Numbered from the stretch's first letter, positions 23,823 to 33,836 are shown. The stretch is DNA of 64,000 nucleotides from Trichobilharzia szidati (GCA_944472155.2 OX235271.1:20591710-20655709), one strand, 5' to 3'. The notes: a model not told the origin generated them from the sequence alone. Numbers and translations are program-made.

Positions 23823-24590
23823 CTATGACCAAGGTAAAGAAAAGGGTTTGACTAAACGTTTTTGAACATATAATTTAGGTTTCTGTTCATGTATAGCTAA
23901 GGCTTCGGCTATGCATAAGTGAAGAAAACGTAAACCCTTGGATCGATTCGATTTTGCCATGTAGATGACTTTGAAAGATGAATCACGTGGGGCTAAATGA
24001 CCTGACTCTAACAGGTGATCACAGATAGACGACTTCGGAGTTCTACGTTCGCCTTTCACTAACCAGACTGGATAGTGTTCAGCTACACGTTTTCGGAGAT
24101 TACGCTTACAACGTCCAATATAAACAGCTCGACAAGAGCAGGTAAAAGAGTAAATACACATGGATGTGGACAAAAGCGGTAATCCATCCTTGACGCATTG
24201 TCTAATCATATTTCGGCTGGTAAAAACTAGTTGCAAGTCAGCTGCAGGAAAAGTACGTTTAATACATTTAGATAAACGATTTTTAATCAATTCCGAAATG
24301 GTGTCACCTTTGAATGCCAGACTCATAAACAGTTTTTTCTTTGGCACTGTAATTTGTCTAGCGGCGGGTTCTTTCTTGATGTTACGTTCGATAAACCTTG
24401 TAGGATAACCATTGTTAAGGAGATTTGATCGAAGGTTATTTAGTTCACTATCGATTGTCTCTGCAGAGCAGATTTTACGAATTCTAGAGCATAAGGAATG
24501 AATAAGATTTCTTACTTTAATTTTCCGGATACGCCAGAGAAATACGTTTTCAACTATTCTGACATATCTTTGTCTGATATTCAAATGCAA
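23823..24590 (-). pseudogene. PLE C-terminal GIY-YIG half, left arm of foldback B
   Basis: 255 residues, identical in translation to the plus-strand frame at 21251-22018. It carries the GIY-YIG core and the conserved C-terminal VQKRLVKPFSLPW ending. No RT is attached. Confidence 0.85.
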
Positions 24591-24671
24591 ATCCTATCTC
24601 TTGGTCTGAAGTTCTCTACTTTTTCGTACAGAGTTAACGAATGAGACACAAAAGTTCAGTTTGAAAATCTC

Positions 24672-24956
24672 ATGAATCACACACATGACTTGTGTCCAAC
24701 GTCTAGCGAAGACGTTGAACAATTTAAATCTGCGTTATTTCATTGTTATTACCAGTACCAAAGAACGCAAGGCAGACAACGACAAATGTTATCAAAAGAA
24801 CACAAAAGACAGCCTAATGAACTGCTCAACAACAAAAGTATAATACTGATTCGTCCAGACAAAGGATCAGGTATTGTTATTCCTAATCGTGGTGACTATG
24901 TCAATAAATTATGTACCATCCTGAGTGATGAAGAAAAATTTCAAAAAATCACCTGA
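24672..24956 (+). pseudogene. PLE N-terminal fragment (foldback B)
   Basis: 94 residues identical to the minus-strand fragment at 20885-21169, including the RPDKGSG box. The same frameshift leads into the RT fragment. Confidence 0.82.
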
Positions 24957-25536
24957 TCAAAAAGGCAAGACAGAGAATATTGAGAAGGAATTATCAAAAA
25001 CTTTGACAAAATTGAAGCAAGAATGCATCATTACTCCATATATGTTTGAACAGCTTAAACCATCTGGTTACACTATCCCTCGTTTATATGGTCTTCCAAA
25101 GGTGCACAAAGATGATTTTCCTCTGCGACCTGTATTGGATATGCTGAATTCACCGTATCACCCTACCGCTAAATGGCTTGCGGAAATTCTGGAACCAGTT
25201 TGATTAAATCTATGTAAACATAGTCTTTCCGACACTTTTGACTATGTCAGTTGTGTTGATGAAATTAATGTGTCTCGTAAACATATGCTTTCGCTAGATG
25301 TTTGTTCATTGTTCACAAATGTACCACTAGTAGACACTATCTACTGTCTATGCGAGTATATTGATTCAAATAGCATGAACATTGGCTTACCAACTGAATA
25401 TCTTAAACAACTATTTTTGAGATGCACACTGAATGTGCAATTTAGATTTAATGATGTCATCTACAATCAAAGGGATGGAGTCGCAATGGGGTCTCCTTTA
25501 GGACCGCTCTTAGCGGACGTCTCCATGGCTAGCTAA
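24925..25536 (+). pseudogene. PLE reverse transcriptase fragment (foldback B)
   Basis: Same RT region as in foldback A, but split into frames at 24925-25203 and 25270-25536 by a TGA after ILEPV, where A reads LEPVRLNLC. It keeps LPKVHKDDFPLRPVLDM, LSLDVCSLF and GVAMGSPLGPLLADV. After the stop at 25536, codons for YKRYINDTFIVCDE follow in another frame. The catalytic YxDD is YIND, so it would be inactive even without the frame breaks. Confidence 0.85.
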
Positions 25537-25745
25537 GAGAATGGCCCACTAAAGGAAACCATCGATAGTTTGTTTATGTATAAAAGATATATAAATGACA
25601 CTTTCATTGTATGTGACGAAAACTCTTCAACTGCCGAACTTCTTGGAATATTTAATGGTTCTCACCCATCTTTGCTTTTCATGGTCGAAGAAGAGTCGAA
25701 TTCCTAATTTCACTCCCTCGATGTTAAGCTAGATAGAGGAGGGAA

Positions 25746-26507
25746 TTGCACGCTCTTAAGAAAACATTCACTGGGCAGTATACTAAATTTAACACTTGTG
25801 TACCGTTAGGGAAAAAGAGAAATCTAATTCATTCCTTATGCTCTAGAATTCGTAAAATCTGCTCTGCAGAGACAATCGATAGTGAACTAAATAACCTTCG
25901 ATCAAATCTCCTTAACAATGGTTATCCTACAAGGTTTATCGAACGTAACATCAAGAAAGAACCCGCCGCTAGACAAATTACAGTGCCAAAGAAAAAACTG
26001 TTTATGAGTCTGGCATTCAAAGGTGACACCATTTCGGAATTGATTAAAAATCGTTTATCTAAATGTATTAAACGCACTTTTCCTGCAGCTGACTTGCAAC
26101 TAGTTTTTACCAGCCGAAATATGATTAGACAATGCGTCAAGGATGGATTACCGCTTTTGTCCACATCCATGTGTATTTACTCTTTTACCTGCTCTTGTCG
26201 AGCTGTTTATATTGGACGTTGTAAGCGTAATCTCCGAAAACGTGTAGCTGAACACAATCCAGTCTGGTAAATGAAAGGCGAACGTAGAACTGTGAAGTCG
26301 TCTATCTGTGATCACCTGTTAGAGTCAGGTCATTTAGCCCCACGTGATTCATCTTTCAAAGTCATCTACATGGCAAAATCGAATCGATCCAAGGGTTTAC
26401 GTTTTCTTCACTTATGCATAGCCGAAGCCTTAGCTATACATGAACAGAAACCTAAATTATATGTTCAAAAACGTTTAGTCAAACCCTTTTCTTTACCTTG
26501 GTCATAG
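25746..26507 (+). pseudogene. PLE C-terminal GIY-YIG segment (foldback B, right arm)
   Basis: Two abutting frames (25746-26270, 26271-26507) that together match the 253-residue segment at 19334-20095. A TAA replaces the Leu codon after PVW at the end of the GIY-YIG core. The right arm has several private substitutions, so it is the most decayed of the four arms. Confidence 0.85.
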
Positions 26508-27448
26508 TAATGTTCTTTCTAGTTTTTACTTTATTTTATTTTACCACTTGAATTCTTTCCACTTCACTTCACATCTTCATTCTTATCGCAATCGCACTCC
26601 TAAATTTTTAAAATGTTCAGACAACACTTGACATTTGAAAAACATTTCTGATTTCAATTCACTTATAAAACAATCTATAATAATTTTGTAATTTATCCAC
26701 CTCAGCACTACAGCTTTAAACATTTTAATTATCGTAATTCTTATCACATACGATTTTATTGCCAGAGCAATTATTTAGTGCAACTTAATAAAACTTTCAG
26801 AAATATAAACACGACGGTAAAGCATGAATATGAAGTCGTTGAAAACAAGTTTAGTCGCTGAACTAAAAGTGTGTTTTTATTTACAAATAAATAGGTGTTT
26901 TTTGTGTATTAAAATGTTTCACATTAGTAGTTGGAATAAATATAATTAACAGCATGATGAAGATTTGACACTGCAAGAAATGCCGAACATGAGTCCGACT
27001 TATTTATTTTCAACAAAGTTATTGTGGATAACAACCGATAGACTGCTGGTGCGAGTATGAGTAAACAAGTATCACCACGCAATGACAAATATACAGCTGA
27101 TAAAATGAAAATACACAGGATGAACTTTTGTGTACATTTTTCAGCATATCCATATATAATTTTATCATATTCAACATAAGTTAATATATATGAGTTCATC
27201 CCAAAGGATGTAGTATCAAAGTCAGTGCTTTCGAAATGTGTTGACCAAATACATATTATAAAATTACGGAGAGTCAGGATACACCCAAGAGAAAATGTTT
27301 CAAGCGACGTGACATAAACAAATTGATGAATACTGACATGAATAAATGGAAAGAATAAATCAAATTAACTAGGCAGATGCAACATAAACAGGCATCAGTG
27401 TTGCGCTGCACAGTCAGTATACTGTCAGACGTGGTTGTAATCACTCCT

Positions 27449-27665
27449 AGGTTGTCGTGTCCTTCTCAAACCCAGACGTCACCTCCTGCAGTCGAGAATT
27501 AAGGCTTCTGTCTTCTTTCCTCTTCAATCTCTCGTCCATCTTGTCAGTAGACAACCACGCACATCAATCACAGATAGAAGCAATCATCACAAAGACTCTG
27601 AGGATGGTACTGGTTTCTGAACAGAGTGTTTCAATTCAATTCACCATTCGTAAATGAAATTCAAT
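27449..27665 (+). repeat. Invariant intronic block, copy 5
   Basis: Fifth copy (66-codon frame 27457-27657), in the last partial module upstream of the terminal micro-exon. Confidence 0.85.
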
Positions 27666-27882
27666 ACGTGTACAGAACCGATCTGCATAGGCACAACAAA
27701 TTATGAAAACCCTGTGCAATGACACAAACTAGTATTGTGAAGAAGTGATATTCGGTGTATGGTTGTGTGTTCACAGAGAAAGAATGAACGGGCAAGTGAA
27801 TTGTTATGTTTCCAATGTATTTACATAAATACGCAGTTGTTTAATTCAAATCACTTACAAATCTATTTATTTCTATTTTAAG

Positions 27883-27907
27883 TTATTCCCCGGGGGTATA
27901 ATTTTTA
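27883..27907 (+). CDS. MEG terminal micro-exon 8 (25 nt)
   Basis: Preceded by 'tctattttaag' and followed by GTAAGTGC. In phase it reads IIPRGYNF and then TA. If the donor is not used the next base makes TAG. If it is spliced to the acceptor at 28388 the junction makes TAA. Either way the protein ends here. It is the only micro-exon whose length is not a multiple of three, as expected for a terminal coding exon. It contains a CCCCGGGGG run unlike the other exons. Confidence 0.55.
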
Positions 27908-28388
27908 GTAAGTGCTATTTTTTTAATATAAATTTTCACTGTAGGATTTCGAAAAAATTTATATATATCAGCAGGATGATTGTTGGACACTCCAGGGAAT
28001 GCCTGATGATATCTTATCATAAATCGAAATGTTTCATTTTTCGCGTTTTGTTTTGGTTTTTCTTTTTTGAATATAGAATGTACTTTTTGGTCGTTTTTTT
28101 GATTGGATATTTGGTTTCTCGTTAGATTTTCTCCTTATTCTTTTGCATGTTTCTGTTTCTCATTTTCAAACTGATATTGATTTTTGTTTATCGGTCAATC
28201 TATGTTTTCATACACCGTTGACTGAGTTTTATTGAACCTGATTATTGAAACTCTTGCATCGGTATCAATTTTATTAACCTCTCGTGTGTAGTCCTCTTCC
28301 TAGCTTGTTTATTTTTCTTCGATTTATATCATGCATATATATATATATATGTGAACTAATCAACATACATCTCTTGTTTCATTTGTAG

Positions 28389-28598
28389 ATGGCGCTTAGC
28401 CGTTGCTTCGTATAATCTTCGCGTTGTGACTACTGATTCACTCAGTTGCTTGCATGATATCGAATGAGAAATGTACGCTTTACTTCCATTGCACGACAAA
28501 TTTCTGTGTAAACGTTTCTAATTTCACTTAAACCGTGTAGTTGTAGTTTCTGTAATCTCAAACGTTTGGTGTAATTTTTTTCAAAGTTAACTAATAAA
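28389..28598 (+). other. Possible 3' untranslated exon and poly(A) signal
   Basis: A good acceptor 'cttgtttcatttgtag' ends at 28388, and an AATAAA lies at 28593-28598. Joined to micro-exon 8 the reading frame stops at once, so this would be non-coding. This is inference from position and signals only. Confidence 0.4.
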
Positions 28599-28929
28599 CA
28601 ACAATATTTCACAATACATCTTTATTATTTCATCGTCCTGCATTTGGCCTTCTATAACTGATTTGGATCTGCTGATAGACATCTTCACTGTATCGATATT
28701 CTCAGCGAATATTGTCCAAAGTTTATTTTAATAGTCTCTGCGTTATGTGATTGTATATGTAAAACACTTTTAATATGAGACTTAGGGCGCATTCTAAATG
28801 GTATTTCTTGTGTAAACTTGATGATTATGATGTAAACTGTAGACTAGACAAAGTAATTTTCAGGCCGAACAGGCGAAATCTGCCTACACTTAACAGTTGT
28901 TGAGGGCGCTTTCAGTTTCCAGCTATCAC

Positions 28930-29530
28930 TTTGCGTAAGCAGATAAGCATTTAAACCTACAAACTCACTCAGAGGACAAGCTCTGTAGGTTAAAGGACCC
29001 AGCTGACCCAATTAGACAAAATAATATAATTTACAAAATACCCTGAAATGACTGTGAGTCAGGTCAACTACATAGGTCAAACTAGTAGGTCAGGGGTAGT
29101 CAGATTGTCAGAACATAAGAATTTAGCTAAGGTAAGAATGGTTGACCCAGAGAAGATAAGTAATTTAGAAAGAAGCTCGGCAATTGCAATGCATGCATTA
29201 ACACACAACCAGACAATAGCATGGTGGGAGAGGGTTAAAATTCTAAAAAGTAATCTAGGTAGGTGGAGGGCGAGAGAGGTTGATTACTGAATCCTTGTTC
29301 ATCGAATCTACACCGAACACATGCAATAGGAATGAATCATCACTCATACCCGAAATATGGAAAATAATACTACCAATCAAATCAAATGAAAATCAAGTGA
29401 AAAACAATGGAACTATATAAATGAATTTAGGAATTCGTGTGATTACCTTGATATGATTATGAGCAGTGATAAATTGTGCTCGAAACGTCATCAGTAAATA
29501 TTACTGTATAACACTGTGAGACTCTATCAA
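28930..29530 (+). mobile_element. PLE 3' fragment (GIY-YIG, second lineage)
   Basis: Frames around 28940-29290 give THSEDKLCRLKDP, NNIIYKIP and VNYIGQTSRSGVVRLSEHKNLAK, then NLERSSAIAMHALTHNQTI and, in a shifted frame after 29290, an ES-x-FIESTPNTCNRNE ending. This matches the PLE at 57.9-59.9 kb, not the MEG-intron PLE. The 3' UTR includes a hairpin followed by GAAACGTC near 29461-29490, and the fragment ends in A-rich sequence. Confidence 0.78.
29461..29490 (+). ncRNA. PLE hammerhead-like motif
   Basis: GAGC and GCTC arms (29461-29464, 29478-29481) close a hairpin directly followed by GAAAC and GTC, preceded by TATGA. The matching place in the copy at 58.24 kb has GAAC/GTTC, a compensatory change. 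PLEs of many animals carry minimal hammerhead ribozymes with this GAAAC-GTC arrangement. The first core box is degenerate here, so catalytic activity is doubtful. Confidence 0.45.
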
Positions 29531-30820
29531 AATAAAATTTACCCATAATGGAATGCTTCGGTCAGCGTTAACGGGAAATTATCAGTCGGAAAGAGATTAG
29601 CTTGTTACTTGAAGCTATCTGCTAAGTATCAAAATTCATAAGCAAACACAATAAGGACACTAAAGATTTTCAATTGGAGCGTCGTAAACCTCCACGATCA
29701 TATCACTAATGAAGCCAGAACTGTTCACATCTTGTTGCATAAAGAAAACTGTTTGAAATGCGGTTGAGTAAAACAGTGCTATGTAGCTAGAAAATATTAA
29801 TTGGCATTCTTTATTCGCGGACTCATCCTTCAGCATTTTTAAAAGACATGATGCAGTGAAATGAACAAATTTTAATGACACAGAAAATCAACTATGCTCA
29901 GTTACTTGGATTTCTGTCAACTACTATTCACACGAGAATTTTTTTTTACTACACGGCACCTTCTACTGTCGTCAAGAAACTGGTTTAGATGGATGAAACG
30001 AGGTTTCCGCCTCAAACTTTGTTTGTTATCCATACCGTCTTATTATTCTCACATCTTCCAATTGTTCATTATTATTAATGATAGTATTATGACCAAATGC
30101 ACAATTCAGGCTGTCGCTCACTAAATCTGTTTCCATTCAACTGGATTTCAAAACACCTGCCATACCATAGCTCACATACTGATTATAGCCCAGCGCATTC
30201 ATTACAATCATTAAGAACTATATTGTCAAAATACAACAATCTCAAATTATGCTTTCATATGATTTTATTTCATGTGACTCTTCATTAAATTCACAGGAAG
30301 AATGAAGGGAATGACTTTCATGTAACGGAGATGAGAAGTCAAACCATGAAAATGCACAGTATAACAACCTTTTCCCCTCCATTCACTTTTCCACCTGGCT
30401 TCATGTATTTGTACACACATATTAATCTGTGTTGAGTTTTATGCTACTTGTATCAATGGAATCAATAATTAATCTTATCCAAAACTTCTGCGTAGTGCTC
30501 ACAGTTTGCTGAGGTGTATGGCAGTTCACTTTGTCAGTACAATGTACTCTGTTTGTGGAAATTGTCTCATCCACTTTGTTGGATTGTGGCAGCTGATTAC
30601 CAAATTTGCTGCACAAATATACAATAATATTGAAGAGTGTTAATTTTTTTCCTCATTCACTTTTTTTTATAAGTAGTCGTCTAGTGGACCGGTCGTTAAT
30701 GATTTTATGAGCACAAGGTAATAATTTACTGAATTTTTGAGTTCTGCTTGATTTTGTTGTTCTCTGACTAGTGTCAGTTCATGATATTCTCTGCATTCAT
30801 CGCCAATAAAGCGAATCCAT
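29531..30820. other. Anonymous intergenic sequence
   Basis: Short frames on both strands (29660-29881, 29894-30124, 30097-30288, 30422-30616) show no motif. Nothing else recognised. Confidence 0.35.
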
Positions 30821-30847
30821 AATTGTATCGGAAACATTTATTTCCCG

Positions 30848-30890
<43 letters not shown>
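30848..30890. repeat. (ATC)n microsatellite tail of an RTE element
   Basis: About 14 ATC units directly abut the 3' end of the minus-strand RTE at 30888. RTE elements typically end in a short microsatellite, so this is most likely the element's own tail read on the other strand. Confidence 0.85.
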
Positions 30891-31640
30891 GTCCCTTGAC
30901 TTTCGTCGTGGGGGTGCTATGACAGTTCGCGCTATCAGTCTTCGCCATTCTTCTCGGTTTAATGCTATTTTCTGTAGCGTATCCAAGGGCATTTCAGTCC
31001 ACTCTTTTATGTTGTCAAGCCAGCTCTTATTCGGTCGACCTCTCTTTCGTGCTCCTCCTACTGTGCCTTGTAGAATCGTTTTGGACAATGTGTCATGTCT
31101 TACCGTGTGGCCGAACCATTGTAGTTTCCGTTTCTTTACGATTGAAAGGAGTGGTTCGTGTTTTCCTGCCAGTCTATGGACCTGGTGTAAGACATATTCA
31201 TTACTTTTCCTTTCAAGGTAACTTATTCCTAGGATCCTTCTATAGCTTTTGTTTTCGAAGGCTTGTATTCTTCTTTCTGTCTCTGCATTCAGGGTCCAGC
31301 TCTCACATCCATATAGGAATACAGAGAGGACCAGTGACGAGTAGAGTTTCATTTTTGCTGAGACGCTGATGTTGCTCTTCCATATTTTCCCTAACTTGGA
31401 CATGGTGGCAGAGGCTAGGTTTAGTCGAATTCTTATTTCCTTAGTGGACCTTCCATCTTTTGTTAGGGTAGACCCAAGGTATTTGAAAGTTTCAACCTCT
31501 TCTAATACATGTCCATCAAGTCTGATACATCTATCTGAGTTGTTTCCTCCGTTAATGAGTATTTTGCTTTTTTCTGTGCTGATTTCCATGCCCACAGATT
31601 TGGTTGCAACATCAAGTCTTGAGGTGAGGTGAATCAGGAA
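30888..31640 (-). mobile_element. RTE-clade retrotransposon C-terminal region (open frame)
   Basis: 235 open residues (30888-31595). GMEISTEKSKILINGG and FKYLGSTLTKDG are RT motif 7/thumb landmarks. YGCESWTLNAETERRI, WFGHTVRHD, KRGRPNKSWLDNIKEW and LNREEWRRLIA follow, the diagnostic RTE C-terminus. It differs clearly from the RTE lineage at 16 kb and 53 kb, so two RTE families are present. It is severely 5'-truncated at about 31640, a normal outcome of target-primed reverse transcription. The open frame suggests a relatively young insertion. Confidence 0.88.
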
Positions 31641-31929
31641 TAATAATACAAGTTATAACAAAGTGTTAATAATAATATTAGCAGTATTAATATCAGTTAA
31701 TAAGCAGAACGTATTAACATGGTAGATTAAGAGTGACGATCATTTCCTATTGTACACAGGGACCTGGTTTTAAAACCCTAATTTAACAAGCCTCTGCAAT
31801 TGCAGGCATATTCATGTTTCGTCCTCTGCTGACAATGGTGAATGACTTGACAGCGTCGATGTTATGTTCGCAGTCCTAAAGGTGCTTTTTTTCACTGAAC
31901 ATTTTGGCACTTTGACTTCATCTGTCCTC

Positions 31930-32830
31930 ATCTGATTTGGCCAATGGTCCGTCATGCTAGCAGACAACCGCCTTTCAGTACGACCTATGTACTTGCCTCA
32001 CACTCAAATTAACATACGCAGTTCGAAATGTCAAAGATTGGTGACTGGTCTTTCCCAGATTGTTGGAACACTCGCACTTGCTGGTGGTAAGGAAAGCGAG
32101 ATTTTTAGCATGATAAGACCTCTTGATAGCTTTGTCGAGGCTTCGTTTGACTACCTCTTGTAAATAATCTCCTTTCAATGGCAAATCGATATAGACAAAT
32201 TTCTTCGGATGGTTACGCAGGGGCTCATTTCATTGGAGCATTTATTGATGAACTTCTCAGCTTATCCATTCTCAGATAAATTATCCTACAGAGCCTTTAT
32301 TTCATGCTCTATTGAACAGTGCTCTGACTAAGACCTTTTTATGCTGTATTGGAACAAAACTTTTGAAATATGTGTACTGTTCTGTCCATGAAGACTTCCT
32401 GTATATAGATGTTCCAATTGTGCCATCAGTCGTTTTAACTAGAGAAACGTGAAGGAATTTAGTAGTAGCATTCTCCTCGTGTTCTGTTGTGAAGTTGAGA
32501 TTGGGATAGCGTGAGTTGAATTTAATCAACGCGTCTTCAGTTTTTGATTTGGTTTCACAGACAATGAAAATATCATCAGCTTATCCTAGATATACGTCAG
32601 TTTGTCGTATATCTTCTTGCAAAATACTGGTTTCTAGGCCTGAAAGGAATAAATTTGCGGAAAGTGGTCCCATGAGGCTTTTCATTGCATTGCCATCAAA
32701 TTGAAGCAATAGACGCTTATCGAAATGGAATAAGACATTTTCAGTACACATAAAAGCAACAATTCCATCAGATCCACTGTTGGGATGCGTGTGCCTTCAG
32801 CTCCTTTACATAGAAAAGTAAAAATCTAAA
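31930..32830 (-). mobile_element. PLE fragment, RT end to linker
   Basis: On the minus strand: MGPLSANLFLSGLE, then ADDIFIVCETKSKTEDALIKFN, NLNFTTEHEENATTKFLHVSLVK, TSIYRKSSWTEQYTYFKSFVPIQHKKVLVRALFNRA, and MPLKGDYLQEVVKRSLDKAIKR, ending near CECSNN and VRQVHRSY at the start of GIY-YIG. It keeps the ADD catalytic pair but is split by stops (for example after FNRA). It is the same broad lineage as the 48.3-kb PLE (FKGD motif) but diverged from the MEG-intron copies. Confidence 0.78.
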
Positions 32831-32904
32831 CGACTGGCACATTTGTGAGAAGAAAGGTGACACCAAGAGAGAGAGAGAAAGGAAGCTTATCAGATACATC
32901 AACA

Positions 32905-32998
32905 ACAGCAGCAGGTCGGGCGTGAGGACAAATACTCGCCGAAGACATTGGCTAGGGGTCGCTCTATGTCGTGAATTGGCAGAAGTTAGAATTCATGG
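32905..32998 (+). repeat. Dispersed repeat upstream of the SINE
   Basis: Second copy of the 91-bp sequence at 9350-9440. It abuts the tRNA-derived SINE that starts near 33004. Confidence 0.7.
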
Positions 32999-33003
32999 AC
33001 CAT

Positions 33004-33200
33004 TGGATAGGGTCCCAGTGGCTTAATGGTATATGAGCTCGCCTTGTAACCAGAAGGTCCTGGGTTCGAATCCCGATGGGGGCGTACTGCTGAAGACTCC
33101 CAAACTAGAACGAAACAGCTGTCCAGTACTCCCAGGTTTTCCAATGGTTCTCTAACTGATGTCAGCTTATGATGAAATCCTGTAACCAATCAAATCCCTA
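33004..33200 (+). mobile_element. tRNA-derived SINE (Sm-alpha-like)
   Basis: The head shows a Pol III A-box-like 'tggcttaatggtata' (about 33020) and a B box 'gggttcgaatccc' (about 33062-33074) at tRNA-like spacing. It is followed by a hammerhead-ribozyme-like core and a tail ending near 'caatcaaatccctac'. Schistosome Sm-alpha SINEs are known to combine Pol III boxes with a self-cleaving hammerhead. I assign it to that type by architecture; the subfamily is not determined. Confidence 0.75.
33084..33129 (+). ncRNA. Hammerhead ribozyme core (degenerate)
   Basis: Stem I is a perfect 6-bp pair, GTACTG (33084-33089) with CAGTAC (33124-33129). The core boxes are CTGAAGA (consensus CTGATGA, one change) and GAAAC (33112-33116). 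The expected cleavage site follows GTC at 33121-33123. Stem III is the short ACAGCTGT. Stem II is weakened by changes on both sides. The altered U in the first box and weak stem II probably abolish cleavage. Confidence 0.7.
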
Positions 33201-33836
33201 CAAACCAACACTTGAAAAACATTAATTTGCTTGACAAACTGGAATTAATAAGAAACTATATACGTTCCAAAGTGTTTTCACAAAGGCTGCCATGGTGAAT
33301 TTATCATTGAGATTGTAGCTCACAATGGCACTTCTGGTTTTCTTCTTCTTTCGACACGACCGTAAAACATGAGGAACTGTGATCCAATCGGTTGGATATT
33401 CCTGTATGCATTCTCATCAGTGTATTTCTTTTCGAAAAGTTGCCGTAAACGCTGCACAACTTTTCTATCATTCGACAATATTTGATTTTTAGCATGATTG
33501 TTCACTTTGAATTTAGGTTCATCAAGGAGAATTTGATGCATTTTTCTCAAAATGATTCATCTTGTCCATCAGTACCAAACTCATTCTCTGCTTTATCAGA
33601 TTGAAAAATAACAACATTTTTGTCTTTTTGAGCTTATATGAATATCTCCTGGGTTCTTTGGTAATATGCGACTTTTGATTGATCGGCATGATTCGAAATT
33701 GATGAGCAATGTCAACCATCTTTGACTTCAACCAGTTTTTGCTGTTACATGAAGCAACAAATATATCTCCACGAATTGGTCCAAAAGATTTTTAAATTGG
33801 CATTCCACATCAATTTGCTTCACTACATCAGTTGAA
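33201..33836. other. Anonymous sequence
   Basis: Overlapping minus frames at 33304-33731 (63-76 codons) show no motif. Nothing else seen. Confidence 0.35.

Larger units (their letters stand above)
23467..26863. mobile_element. PLE foldback B (same arms, inverted centre)
   Basis: 3397 bp, exactly the length of foldback A. Arms are 23467-24512 and 25818-26863; the centre 24513-25817 now reads on the plus strand. Arm-specific variants are shared within each block: both arms of A have 'ggcaatataatc' where both arms of B have 'ggcaataaaatc'. This suggests exchange or conversion between arms of the same foldback. The right arm also has private changes, such as the stop splitting the GIY-YIG frame at 26270. 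Confidence 0.9.
22908..27396 (+). repeat. 4.49-kb tandem unit, copy 2
   Basis: Second copy, with invariant block copy 4, micro-exon 7 and PLE foldback B in the same order as copy 1. A third, partial unit begins at 27397 and carries block copy 5 and the terminal micro-exon, but no PLE. Confidence 0.88.
11150..28615 (+). other. Putative micro-exon gene (MEG-type secreted peptide)
   Basis: Whole transcription unit as I infer it: a signal-peptide exon, seven micro-exons and a possible non-coding 3' exon over about 17.4 kb. Each micro-exon is bounded by AG and by GTAAGT or GTGAGT. Six of the seven are multiples of three, and all internal boundaries are phase 1. Joined in order they stay open and end at a stop, giving about 57-60 residues depending on which ATG is used. 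Symmetric micro-exons behind a signal peptide are the defining pattern of schistosome micro-exon genes, which encode variably spliced secreted peptides. I cannot assign a MEG number. Most exons lie in duplicated intronic modules, so exon number probably grew by tandem duplication. RNA evidence is lacking, and the exon set may be incomplete or alternatively spliced. Confidence 0.72.

Noticed and set aside
12830..27657. The 66-codon frame repeated five times as a possible conserved small protein
   Set aside because: It lies inside the introns of the micro-exon gene, lacks a known motif or signal peptide, and identity extends beyond the frame on both sides, so it is more simply a conserved repeat.
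30823..31369. Plus-strand frames of 132-135 codons, one starting with a poly-His run
   Set aside because: They are antisense shadows of the RTE C-terminal coding region; the His run is the (ATC)n tail.
33020..33080. A true tRNA gene
   Set aside because: A and B boxes are present, but the acceptor stem does not pair, and the sequence continues into a hammerhead-like SINE body.
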